This document shows positions 1 through 10,908 of a DNA stretch of 64,000 nt, in pieces. The stretch is from Nemertoderma westbladi (taxonomy: Eukaryota; Xenacoelomorpha; Nemertodermatida; Nemertodermatidae). Position 1 is the first letter of the stretch; the number at the start of each line of letters is the position of its first letter. The stretch spans positions 1-64,000 of the forward strand of contig JAUCBJ010005978.1 of assembly GCA_032718475.1 (NCBI GenBank), read 5' to 3'. Below the pieces are notes generated by a model. The model worked only from the letters and a program-made list of their open reading frames with translations. It was not told where the DNA came from and searched no databases. The position numbers and the translations under genes are program-made.

Positions 1-2490
1 GATATGTGAACCAACCAAACTCTGACCCACGATATGAGAACCAACCAAACTCTGAACCACGATATGTGAACCAACCAAACTCGAATCCACGATATGTGAA
101 CCAACCAAACTCTGAATCCACGATATGAGAACCAACCAAACTCTGAACCACGATATGTGAACCAACCAAACTCTGAATCCACGATATGTGAACCAACCAA
201 ACTCTGAACCACGATATGTGAACCAACCAAACTCTGACCCACGATATGTGAACCAACCAAACTCTGACCCACGATATGTGAACCAACCAAACTCTGACCC
301 ACGATATGTGAACCAACCAAACTCTGAACCACGATATGTGAACCAACCAAACTCTGAACCACGATATGTGAACCAACCAAACTCTGACCCACGATATGTG
401 AACCAACCAAACTCTGACCCACGATATGTGAACCAACCAAACTCTGACCCACGATATGTGAACCAACCAAACTCTGAACCACGATATGTGAACCAACCAA
501 ACTCTGACCCACGATATGTGAACCAACCAAACTCTGACCCACGATATGTGAACCAACCAAACTCTGAACCACGATATGTGAACCAACCAAACTCTGACCC
601 ACGATATGTGAACCAACCAAACTCTGACCCACGATATGTGAACCAACCAAACTCGAATCCACGATATGTGAACCAACCAAACTCTGAACCACGATATGTG
701 AACCAACCAAACTCTGAACCACGATATGTGAACCAACCAAACTCTGACCCACGATATGTGAACCAACCAAACTCTGAATCCACGATATGTGAACCAACCA
801 AACTCTGAACCACGATATGTGAACCAACCAAACTCGAATCCACGATATGTGAACCAACCAAACTCTGAACCACGATATGAGAACCAACCAAACTCTGACC
901 CACGATATGAGAACCAACCAAACTCTGAACCACGATATGTGAACCAACCAAACTCTGAATCCACGATATGTGAACCAACCAAACTCGAATCCACGATATG
1001 TGAACCAACCAAACTCTGAACCACGATATGTGAACCAACCAAACTCGAATCCACGATATGTGAACCAACCAAACTCTGAATCCACGATATGTGAACCAAC
1101 CAAACTCTGAACCACGATATGTGAACCAACCAAACTCTGAACCACGATATGTGAACCAACCAAACTCTGAACCACGATATGTGAACCAACCAAACTCGAA
1201 TCCACGATATGTGAACCAACCAAACTCGAATCCACGATATGTGAACCAACCAAACTCTGAACCACGATATGTGAACCAACCAAACTCTGAATCCACGATA
1301 TGAGAACCAACCAAACTCTGAACCACGATATGTGAACCAACCAAACTCTGAATCCACGATATGTGAACCAACCAAACTCTGAACCACGATATGTGAACCA
1401 ACCAAACTCGAATCCACGATATGTGAACCAACCAAACTCTGAACCACGATATGTGAACCAACCAAACTCTGACCCACGATATGTGAACCAACCAAACTCT
1501 GAACCACGATATGTGAACCAACCAAACTCTGAACCACGATATGTGAACCAACCAAACTCGAATCCACGATATGAGAACCAACCAAACTCTGAACCACGAT
1601 ATGAGAACCAACCAAACTCTGAACCACGATATGTGAACCAACCAAACTCTGAACCACGATATGTGAACCAACCAAACTCGAATCCACGATATGATGAACC
1701 AACCAAACTCTGAACCACGATATGAGAACCAACCAAACTCGAATCCACGATATGTGAACCAACCAAACTCTGAACCACGATATGTGAACCAACCAAACTC
1801 TGAACCACGATATGTGAACCAACCAAACTCTGAACCACGATATGTGAACCAACCAAACTCTGAACCACGATATGAGAACCAACCAAACTCGAATCCACGA
1901 TATGAGAACAACCAAACTCTGAACCACGATATGTGAACCAACCAAACTCTGAACCACGATATGTGAACCAACCAAACTCGAATCCACGATATGTGAACCA
2001 ACCAAACTCGAATCCACGATATGAGAACCAACCAAACTCTGAACCACGATATGAGAACCAACCAAACTCTGAACCACGATATGTGAACCAACCAAACTCT
2101 GAACCACGATATGAGAACCAACCAAACTCTGACCCACGATATGAGAACCAACCAAACTCTGAACCACGATATGTGAACCAACCAAACTCTGAACCACGAT
2201 ATGTGAACCAACCAAACTCTGAATCCACGATATGTGAACCAACCAAACTCTGAACCACGATATGTGAACCAACCAAACTCTGAACCACGATATGTGAACC
2301 AACCAAACTCGAATCCACGATATGTGAACCAACCAAACTCTGAACCACGATATGTGAACCAACCAAACTCTGAACCACGATATGTGAACCAACCAAACTC
2401 TGAACCACGATATGTGAACCAACCAAACTCTGAACCACGATATGTGAACCAACCAAACTCTGAATCCACGATATGTGAACCGACCAAACT
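1..2490. repeat. 30-bp tandem repeat array (about 83 units)
   Basis: The unit is about 30 bp (gatatgtgaaccaaccaaac plus a variable ten-base end). The end varies between ctctgaacc, ctctgaccc, ctcgaatcc and a 31-bp form with ctctgaatcc; gatatgag replaces gatatgtg in some units. The array is cut by the window start. In one frame a 30-bp unit reads as the decapeptide NQPNSEPRYV, but the 31-bp units and a few indels (near 1691 and 1910) shift the frame repeatedly, so no frame stays open across the array. I call it a satellite or VNTR rather than a coding exon. Confidence 0.95.
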
Positions 2491-2685
2491 CAGAACACGG
2501 GTGTGGGACTTCCTATTTTCGGTGAGTGGAAAATTAACAAAATGTGATATTTTACAAATTCTAACAAATAGTCTATATTTTTTGATTGACTATTAATTGC
2601 TTCTTAATTAAGTATTGCTAATACGATTTATATATCTTGCGACGGGACCCCCGAGTTGGCGAGGGAATCCCGACTGGTGTGTTGA
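2491..2685. other. Junction between two satellites; no gene
   Basis: AT-rich sequence between the 30-bp and 49-bp arrays. It opens with a splice-donor-like gtgagtggaaaattaa at about 2520. A similar string, gtgagtgaaaaattaa, follows 7175, so this piece and the DNA after 6586 may come from one older unit. No coding potential is visible. Confidence 0.5.
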
Positions 2686-3360
2686 CTCGGCGTTCACGGA
2701 GGGTGGTTAATACAGATGGTATAGTACCATAGAACTCGGCGTTCACGGAGGGTGGTTGATACAGGTGGTATAGTACCATAGAGATCTGCGTTCACGGAGG
2801 GTGGTTGATACAGGTGGTATAGTACCATAGAGCTCGGCGTTTACGGAGGGTGGTTGATACAGGTAGTATAGTACCATAGAGCTCGGCGTTCGCGGAGGGT
2901 GGTTGATACAGGTGGTATAGTACCATAGAGCTCGGCGTTCACGGAGGGTGGTTGATACAGGTGGTATAGTACCATAGAGCTCGGCGTTCATGGAGGGTGG
3001 TTGATACAGGTGGTATAGTACCATAGATCTCGGCGTTCACGGAGGGTGGTTGATACAGGTGGTATAGTACCATAGAGTTCGGCGTTCACGGAGGGTGGTT
3101 GATACAGGTGGTATAGTACCATAGATCTCGGCGTTCACGGAGGGTGGTTGATACAGGTGGTATAGTACCATAGAGCTCGGCGTTCACGGAGGGTGGTTGT
3201 TACAGGTGGTATAGTACCATAGAGCTCGGCGTTCACGGAGGGTGCTTGATACAGGTGGTATAGTACCATAGAGCTCGGCGTTCACAGAGTGTGGTTAATA
3301 CAGGTGGTAGAGTACCATAGAGATCTGCGTTCACGGAGGGTGCTTGATACAGGTGGTATA
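2686..3360. repeat. 49-bp satellite, left block
   Basis: Tandem 49-bp units, each carrying ctcggcgttcacggagggtg followed by a gttgatacaggtggtatagtaccatag-type half. Spacing was checked between successive ctcggcg strings (for example 2882 to 2931). Units differ by single substitutions. Because 49 is not a multiple of three, the open minus-strand readings through the array cycle through all three frames and are not genes. Confidence 0.95.
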
Positions 3361-5426
3361 CTACTACTACTACTACTAGGATCGGCATGCTGCATTGCAG
3401 CTGCATTTTTAAGAATGCTGTGCCGGCTTGTCAACAAAATTGCACCGCCACAACTCCCTATCACCCATGACATTTGCTAGATCATCCGCATCTTTAAGGC
3501 CAGTGTCCTTTAAGATGCGTCTCAAGAAAGTCATGGGCTGTCCACCATGCTTATTCACTCCATGAGGCTGCCAAAGTACAAGATTATGCACTGGCTGGTC
3601 CTCACGGCTAAAGCAATGTCCTGCAAAGCGGAGGCGATCAAGTGTCAAGCTTGGGGGAACCAATGAGACACCTCCAATGTTATATAGTGTCTGGTTGGAG
3701 ATGTGTGCATTGTACTTGACACAATGTACCCGGCGTAGCATTCTTGTGAATGTGCCATCCAGAGATTTGGTGTCCTCAGCAGTTAGAGCCCAGCATGGAC
3801 TCCCGTAGAGGAGTACCTGAACTACTGCTGCTCTAAATAATCGGACCTTAAGTTTCCGATTAATTCTAGGTGACTTCCAAATCCTGGAAAGCCTATTCAA
3901 GGCTGCCCATGCCTTTCCCTTACGTATTCGAAGGTCCTCACCTGACTTCCGGATCCATGATCCCAGGTAACAGAAGTCGTCCACATGCTCAAGCATACCA
4001 TCCTTTGAGCTTATGCTCATCCGATCAGAGACTTGCTGAGGACTTTCAAAGTTAACTGTCGGAATTTTGGTCTTTCTGGAGTTAATAAAAAGACCAACAC
4101 TAGAAGCAGCATGTTCTAATGAGCTGAGGAGCCGCTGGGTTCCCTCTAATGATTCTGAGAGTACTCCTAATTCATCAGCAAAGTCTAGATCAGTTAGGTA
4201 CTTGGCAGGATTTCCTCGACTTCTGGAGCCAGTAGGTGGAGTTATCATCACCCCATCATCATTATGATGATCTAAGGACATGCGTAGAACATAGTCAACC
4301 ACAATAATGAACAAGAATGGTGCAAGTGTGTCTCCTTGGAGGACGCCCCATAACACTTCAAATGGTTCTGTATCACCGTCAACAGTAGACACAAATGTTG
4401 TCGAACCATCGTATACTGATCTGATTGCTGCAATAATTTCATCAGGAATCCCATATAATGAAAGTATGCTGAACATACGTGAGCGAGAGACTGAATCAAA
4501 GGCCTTGAAGAAGTCAACAAAGATAACAGCCAGATGCCTGTCTTTCTTTTTTGATAACTCTTCAATTATCCTTCTAAGTGCCAAAATGGGCTCCATGGTC
4601 CCACGACCTTTACGGAACCCATTCTGATTTCCACGTAGCAGTCTCTCAATGGGATCCCTGATGCGATTTAATAGAATTCTATTGTATAGTTTTGCAGCAA
4701 TCGAGATCAATGAGATTCCCCGAAAAGAACCATAGAGTGTTAGGTTGCCCTTCTTGGGAACTGGCACCAACTTATTTGTTTTCATTTCTTGTGGGACTCT
4801 TGTTGTACGGTACATGTCTACTATGATGGGATAGATGAGCTTTAAACACTCAGGTATTTTAAAGACCTCAGGGGGAACACCATCTACTCCACTGGCACGA
4901 TTGGTCTTAATGCTCTTTGCAGCAGCCTTCACTTCTGCAAAGGAGATATCGCCAATGGGAATATCTGGGAGTACAGACTCAGACACTTTTACTTCTATAA
5001 AGTTATCAGGCAATACCCTGTCATTATTGAGGAGCTTTTCAAAGTGGGCTTTCCAACCATTGAGGCGATCGGCTGGTGATTCAGCCTTAACCTTGGTGGT
5101 TGGTTGGCTTTTCCGCCCAGTAAGCAGATTGATCGATTTCCATGCCTGGGATGATTGCCTGCTGTCGTCAGCATCATTGATGGCATCAACCTGTTGGTTT
5201 ATTAGCTCCTGTAGATTAACAGAGTACTGCCTGTTCAGGGACCTAGATGCAGCTTTAACTGCATTCTTGGCCGCTGTAGTCTGTTTGAGTCGGGACTCTT
5301 TCTGCGCCTTATGAAGGTCATTTCGGCACTTCTGAATTTTGTTGTCAGTCCAGGGGGCCCTTTTCCTGTTTCGAGGGTATACAGGAACTGTTTCTGCAGC
5401 TGCTAACTTAACTGCTTCTGTAAAGG
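3361..5426 (-). mobile_element. RTE-like LINE, copy 1, 5'-truncated, inserted in the satellite
   Basis: Element on the minus strand. Its 3' end (low coordinate) is a (TAG)n run, six CTA on the plus strand at 3361-3378, preceded by gatcggcatgctgcattgc, which is shared with copies 2 and 3. It is flanked by an 11-bp duplication caggtggtata (3350-3360 and 5427-5437) taken from the satellite unit, which fits target-primed insertion. The 5' end stops inside the linker between endonuclease and RT, so the endonuclease is missing. The RTE assignment rests on RT style and the short-repeat 3' tail. Confidence 0.85.
3409..5426 (-). pseudogene. RTE-like reverse transcriptase, endonuclease missing, active-site change
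   Basis: The single open frame runs from the truncation point to a stop shared with the other copies (C-terminus ...VDKPAQHS). RT motifs in order: NRASGVDGVPPEVF, VPVPKKGNLTLYGSFRGISL, NQNGFRKGRGT, VDFFKAFDSVSR, GVLQGDTLAPFLF, then DLDFADELGVL. The catalytic FADD reads FADE in this copy, while copies 2 and 3 keep FADD, so this copy is probably dead as a polymerase. The C-terminal part has the FAGHCF...LVLWQPHG...DRELWR block typical of RTE-type proteins. The first codons upstream of the truncation come from the satellite and are not part of the element. Confidence 0.85.
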
Positions 5427-6585
5427 CAGGTGGTATAGTACCATAGAGATCTGCGTTCACGGAGGGTGCTTGATACAGGTGGTATAGTACCATAGTGCTC
5501 GGCGTTCACAGAGTGTGGTTGATACAGGTGGTATAGTACCATAGAGCTCGGCGTTCATGGAGGGTGGTTGATACAGGTGGTATAGTACCATAAAGCTCGG
5601 CGTTCACGGAGGGTGGTTGATACAGGTGGTATAGTACCATGGAGCTCGGCGTTCACGGAGGGTGGTTGATACAGGTGGTATAGTACCATAGAGCTCGGCG
5701 TTCATGGAGGGTGGTTGATACAGATGATATAGTACCATAGAGCTCGGCGTTCGTGGAGGGTGGTTGATACAGGTGGTATAGTACCATAGAGCTCGGCGTT
5801 CACGGAGGGTGGTTGGTACAGGTGGTATAGTACCATAGAGCTCGGCGTTCACGGAGGGTGGTTGATACAGGTGGTATAGTACCATAGAGCTCGGCGTTCA
5901 CGGAGGGTGGTTGATACAGGTGGTATAGTACCATAGAGCTCGGCGTTCACGGAGGGTGGTTGATACAGGTGGTATAGTACCATAGAGCTCGGCGTTCACG
6001 GAGGGTGGTTGATACAGGTGGTATAGTACCATAGAGCTCGGCGTTCACGGAGGGTGGTTGATACAGGTGGTATAGTACCATAGAGCTCGGCGTTCATGGA
6101 GGGTGGTTGATACAGATGATATAGTACCATAGAGCTCGGCGTTCACGGAGGGTGGTTGATACAGGTGGTATAGTACCATAGAGCTCGGCGTTCACGGAGG
6201 GTGGTTGATACATATGGTATAGTACCATAGAGCTCGGCGTTCACGGAGGGTGGTTGATACATATGGTATAGTACCATAGAGCTCGGCGTTCACGGAGGGT
6301 GGTTGATACATATGGTATAGTACCATAGAGCTCGGCGTTCACGGAGGGTGGTTAATACAGGTGGTATAGTACCATAGAGCTCGGGCGTTCACGGAGGGTG
6401 GTTGGTACAGGTGGTATAGTACCATAGAGCTCGGCGTTCACGGAGGGTGGTTGATACAGGTGGTATAGTACCATAGAGCTCGGCGTTCACGGAGGGTGGT
6501 TGATACAGGTGGTATAGTACCATAGAGCTCGGCGTTCACGGAGGGTGGTTGATACAGATGGTATAGTACCATAGAGCTCGGCGTT
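5427..6585. repeat. 49-bp satellite, right block
   Basis: This continues the same 49-bp array on the other side of RTE copy 1, starting with the target-site duplication and ending at ctcggcgttt near 6585. Variant units with catatggtat cluster at 6200-6330 in consecutive positions, and unit 6383 has an extra g. The clustering suggests local unit duplication. The two blocks together show that the LINE landed in an existing array. Confidence 0.95.
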
Positions 6586-6970
6586 TGTTAGTTTGTTTTC
6601 TCCAGCTGATGTTTAGCTAATGATTTAATTTTCCGTTAAACTGCCATTTAGACATTTATTAATCCTAATTTATTTATAGATTAAGTCTGCCGCAAAAAGA
6701 AACACAATTTAGTAAATTTAATGAAGGAACCCAGTCGGTCGCCACTTACTAAATAAATACTAAAGTAAGTATAGCAGTCAGGCATAACATATACAATGAC
6801 TTAGTTACTTGTCCTACCTCTATAATGGTACCGGTATTGGTTTTTGCTATTAAATAACAACAACAGACTAAGTGTTTATTAATTTGTTGCACAGAGTTTG
6901 TTAAGCTAAGCTGTTAGATGAGCTAATTAAAGTTATGAAATCATAATATTTCATTTTTGTTATATTTCAG

Positions 6971-7063
6971 ACAATTATCTAGAAGGTTTCCAAATCTACA
7001 ACTCAATGAAATTAGCTCAAAATCTCCGAAAGATCCAGTAAGACAAGCTTCGATATGTCGTCG
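6971..7063 (+). other. Exon-like segment A (duplicated with 7275-7424)
   Basis: Preceded by the pyrimidine tract and AG of tatatttcag and followed by gtgagttacattgag. Its start (acaa) and end (cttcgatat) match segment B, and the downstream donor sequences match (gtgagttacattgag and gtgagatacattgag). It may be a non-coding exon or a transposon piece. No frame is convincing. Confidence 0.3.
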
Positions 7064-7274
7064 GTGAGTTACATTGAGTTGAAAAACCAACCCCAGAACC
7101 ATTATTCACAAATAATGTCTATGTTTAGAACTTAGAGAAATACTTAAGATAAAAATTACGATTATTTTACATTTTGGTGAGTGAAAAATTAAATAAACAA
7201 ATTCGTTAAAAATTAATTATTAGATAAGCTAATCAATTTGTATACGAAATCATTTCCGTTTTGCTATTTTCCAG

Positions 7275-7424
7275 ACAAGTATCAACTCTTGACTTCTAAA
7301 TCAACAACTTCAGTTCAACTCGGACAGATTATTATTTAACATTGAGATTTCGGCAACATATCTTATATTCCAACTAGACCAACAATCCGAATTATTTAAG
7401 GAGTTGAATCTTCGATATATTAAG
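7275..7424 (+). other. Exon-like segment B (duplicated with 6971-7063)
   Basis: Preceded by ttgctattttccag and followed by gtgagatacattgag. It resembles segment A at both borders but is longer and diverged in the middle. Contains several stops. Same interpretation and same uncertainty as segment A. Confidence 0.3.
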
Positions 7425-9430
7425 GTGAGATACATTGAGTCACGAAGGCCTCTAGAACTAATTTTGTTTTTCAGTCAGGAAGACATTTCTCCTTTTAGAA
7501 TGTTAGAAATGTTCCTTAAAATTATTACTGTACTATTTAGTTGTATTGAAATAGTTTCAATGTTGAAATCGTTTTAAATTTCCCGCCTTATATCACTTGG
7601 GCCTATCATACTGATAGTTTTAAATTTCCCGCCCTTTTCTACTTGGTCAATGAATTCATGTTGACTGTTGGTGGGGGGTATTGTTTGGTGCATATTCGAA
7701 ATAAATTAAATATTATATAAAGAAATGTAACATAAAAAAAAGTTTCAATAATATGCAAATTTTATGGACCTATTTCATTTCTATATTTACAGAATAATCG
7801 CAAACCAAACAAGATGCCATTTGGATTATAAGAAAACAGAAGCAGATTATTATATATATAATATTGGAATATCAGAGAAGATAAACTTAATTATAACAAA
7901 TCAACAAATTAACAAATAACATCCCAATAAAGTAATCCAACCCTACAGACAGACAGACAGTAGTTCCGATGTTCTAAACTCAAACTCTCCTAAGTATTCA
8001 AAAGAAGATCAGATCAATTGATTGAATAACACCAGTTCAATCCCGTATCTTACAGAATATTATATTCAGTAACCGAAAATATTTAATAGTATTGATGTTG
8101 AGGGCCAGTATTATAAATAGGTTTATGTAATAATTTATATTATGGGAATTTTATAACTTTATTTATATTATAAATAATAATAATGATTTAATTATTTTGC
8201 ATAGGGAGAGCTCGCAATTTTCGCTAAAATTAGATCTAAAATAATTAATTTATATCAGATATAAATACATAAATGATATAAATTTCCCTTAATTGATTTT
8301 CATTTTAATTCGTTTTTGTTCAATATTATTCCCATATTGAGTATTCGAGTAATACCTGTGTATCTGCTACGTCCCTTTGGTAGACACAAACCTGGACCAT
8401 CCACTAATAAAACGTTTTAATTATTACTTCGAGGTTCCCATTGGTTATATTATTAACCAATCGGTTCTTTAACCAATAAAACATTGGTTTACAATGAGTG
8501 TAACGGAGTTGGTTCCCATTCAGAACTACTATAATGTTATATGTTTATCTAATCTATTCTAATTATCTCGGTCCCACTGTGGCTGGTTGTGGTTTCCCTA
8601 AAGTTACCCGACAACCCTATGTCATTGTACGTCCGTCCGTGTTACTAAACTATCAACTCTGTTTGGACAATCACACTCCATTCTGCACCCAAAATCACCA
8701 GTTCAACTATTTATATCCTTATAAAGGATATATTTAGCATTAATTACAGCGATTAGTGGATTGGTTACAGACTAGGTAAACCTCGGGGTTCTGTATTGGA
8801 TACACAGGGGGCTCGTTCCTATACTTACATTCATATGTAACACAGATATGTAACGGTGACAGGAAACCAAGTCAGATGTTCAGCTAATAAATATTGTAGC
8901 ATCAGTATTGTGAGCTAACCCTATTCATTACTTTTTAATATTTATTTGAATATTCTGTTGAATGGATCTGATTTAATTGGATTGTTTTATATTTAGTTAA
9001 GTTAATGTTTTATAAAAAATATATATCTTGTAAATTATATATTAAATGGACCTATTAATTATTCAGGCAGTTTATTATGTATATTATTAGTAAATTAGTT
9101 ATAACTTTTATTTTAATGATAAACCCAAATGGGAAAATATTTTATAACATTTTACATATGTTTCATTATGTCAACGTATATATTAGACCTTTATTTTCAT
9201 CAGCTCATTTCCGGGCATGTATGTTTAACTTTGTACCATTGTATGTTAAGAGGTTGTAGGCGCTTATACATACAGTACATACCTTGGAATATGTTTTCGT
9301 ATATATATATATATATCATCGGGATATTATTATATAGCGCATAAAACACTAGCTGAGAAGGCTAGTAAAACTTACTTTTCCATGTTGCGTTAAGTCAATA
9401 AACTTCCAGTACTGGTAGTTGATACATACA

Positions 9431-9589
9431 ATGCCATCAATATTTAAAGCCTTGGTGCGGCCGATTTTAGAGTACCGTTGTCAAGTTGAGGGGTTTCACC
9501 AATGGTACGATAATGAAAAATTCCAGCTAAAATTTTTGGATAGAGTGTTGAATTGTAGGACAAACACCCCAAATTTCAAAGTATGGTGA
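9431..9589 (+). pseudogene. Short LINE reverse-transcriptase thumb fragment
   Basis: A 52-codon frame reading FKALVRPILEY..., the pattern found after the RT active site in CR1/L2/jockey-type LINEs (K-x-LVRPxLEY). It ends in TGA at 9587-9589 with no further homology visible on either side. Too short to assign to a clade. Confidence 0.4.
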
Positions 9590-9719
9590 AATCGGGTGTT
9601 CCCAAGGCGTTGGTCCCTGATAAGTCCAGTAGTATACCGCCTACCGGATCCTAGTAACAAAGTACCTTACTGTAGAATCCAGCAGTGTATACGGGCTCGT
9701 ACAGTATCTGACAACAAAT

Positions 9720-10048
9720 CCCAGTCCAGGGTGTCTAAATAAACAGATACTAAGTACACAAACTACTACTGGCGAAGGAACGGAGACTGATGTCTATTCT
9801 AATACGTGGGCGAATCAAATGCCCGGGGCTAACAGGACAAAACAGGATACCCGTCCTCTAACCGGTGAGGCAGATGTACAGTCTATGGTAACAGACCAAA
9901 CTCACGAGGAAACAATCCTCGCGCAGCGAATCCTAACTATCGCTAAGGACCTAAATACCGTAAACTTGCCGCGGTGTGATTTATATGGTTTATATACGAG
10001 CTAGTGGGTCAACAAACTAGCGTAACAATACTGCCGACAGACAAGCAG
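9720..10048 (-). mobile_element. Relic LTR related to the Bel-II LTR
   Basis: Read on the minus strand, 9966-9990 is identical over 25 bp to 30276-30300 inside the Bel-II LTR (contains tataaatcacaccgcgg). About 30 bases further on, near 9920-9940, a second shared block ttaggattcgctgcgcg also lies in the right order. Between and around them the match is weak. This is therefore a diverged 3'-LTR-like piece of a related element in minus orientation. The outer limits are approximate. Confidence 0.6.
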
Positions 10049-10122
10049 TCAAAAGTGGGTGCCCCTAAAATGCCTCTGTGACGTAAAACTAATATTAAAT
10101 ATCTCCTCAAATAATAAAATAC
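10049..10122. repeat. 74-bp direct repeat, copy 1
   Basis: Matches 12412-12485 with two substitutions (tctgtgac versus tatgtgcc in the middle). The copies are 2363 bp apart and in the same orientation. They may be remnants of terminal repeats or of a local duplication. The flanks differ on both sides. Confidence 0.85.
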
Positions 10123-10400
10123 TCCCTACTGATATGCCTATGGTAGCTAGTGGATCTCAAGACTCGTGCGCGTGCAAACGCGTAATACACCTAACATTTC
10201 GCCAGATTCCCACAATCATTGTGCTAACTTCGCAATTGTGCTAACACTTTCTGCTAACAGTTGTCTCAAATTACGAAAAAAATCATCTCGCTAAATTTCA
10301 AGCTATGTTAGGTGAATTTAATTTGCCAGATAAATTTTCAGTGTGTTTTTTTACCTTGCGCCCCCATGCAGCTGCAATGGGAATATATAGTAAATATACA
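10123..10400. other. Spacer with no gene
   Basis: I see no coding frame or recognisable element here, only AT-rich sequence before the 29-bp array. Confidence 0.5.
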
Positions 10401-10712
10401 TAGGTATCGCTTCCACCCGTTTAGTGTTAGGTGTATCGCTTCCACCCGTTTACTGTTAGGTGTATCGCTTCCACCCGTTTACTGTTAGGTGTTTCGCTTC
10501 CACCCGTTTACTCTTAGGTGTATCGCTTCCACCCGTTTACTGTTAGGTGTATCGCTTCCACCCGTTTACTGTTAGGTGTATCGCTTCCACCCGTTTACTG
10601 TTAGGTGTGTTGTTTGCATAAGATTACTGTCAGGTGTATTGTTTCCATTAGATTACTGTTAGGTGTATCAATTCCAATAATTTTATGTTAGGTGTATTGA
10701 TTCCATGAGTTC
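10401..10712. repeat. 29-bp tandem repeat (about 11 units, last four diverged)
   Basis: The unit is tgtatcgcttccacccgttt followed by actgttagg. The first seven units are nearly identical; the last four (from about 10610) drift to forms such as tgtattgtttccattagatt. This gradient from homogeneous to decayed is usual at the edge of a minisatellite. Confidence 0.9.
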
Positions 10713-10728
10713 ACCGGGTCTCAGGAAT

Positions 10729-10908
10729 TCTTTGCCCGTGGGTATTCTTAGCCCGTGGGTGTTCTTAGCCCGCGTGTATTCTTAGCCCAAGGGTGTTCTT
10801 AGCCCGTGTGTATTCTTAGCCCGCGTGTATTCTTAGCCCGCATGTATCCTTAGCCAGTGGGAATTCTTAGCCCGCGTGTATTCTTAACCCGTGCGTATTC
10901 TTAGACAT
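10729..10908. repeat. 17-bp tandem repeat (about 11 units)
   Basis: Units of ttcttagcccgtgggta with variants gcgtgta, aagggtg and catgtatc. The array directly follows the 29-bp array. It is a minisatellite with no coding reading. Confidence 0.9.

Larger units (their letters stand above)
6586..9430. other. AT-rich region without a recognisable gene
   Basis: No long frame and no motif I recognise. It holds two exon-like segments with AG / GTGAG borders (6971-7063 and 7275-7424), a third acceptor-like tttacag at about 7790, repeated tttaaatttcccgcc at 7575 and 7620, and an AT dinucleotide run at about 9301-9317. Short frames here, such as 8534-8737, show no family features. Confidence 0.5.

Noticed and set aside
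188-808. 206-codon frame of NQPNSEPRYV repeats as a structural protein
   Set aside because: Frame is broken repeatedly by 31-bp units and there is no unique flanking coding sequence.
1-2490. CRISPR array
   Set aside because: Units are contiguous with no unique spacers, and the window is eukaryotic.
2743-3024. Open minus-strand frames through the 49-bp satellite (also 5604-5885)
   Set aside because: A stop-free 49-bp unit is open in all three frames over 147 bp; these are products of the repeat, not genes.
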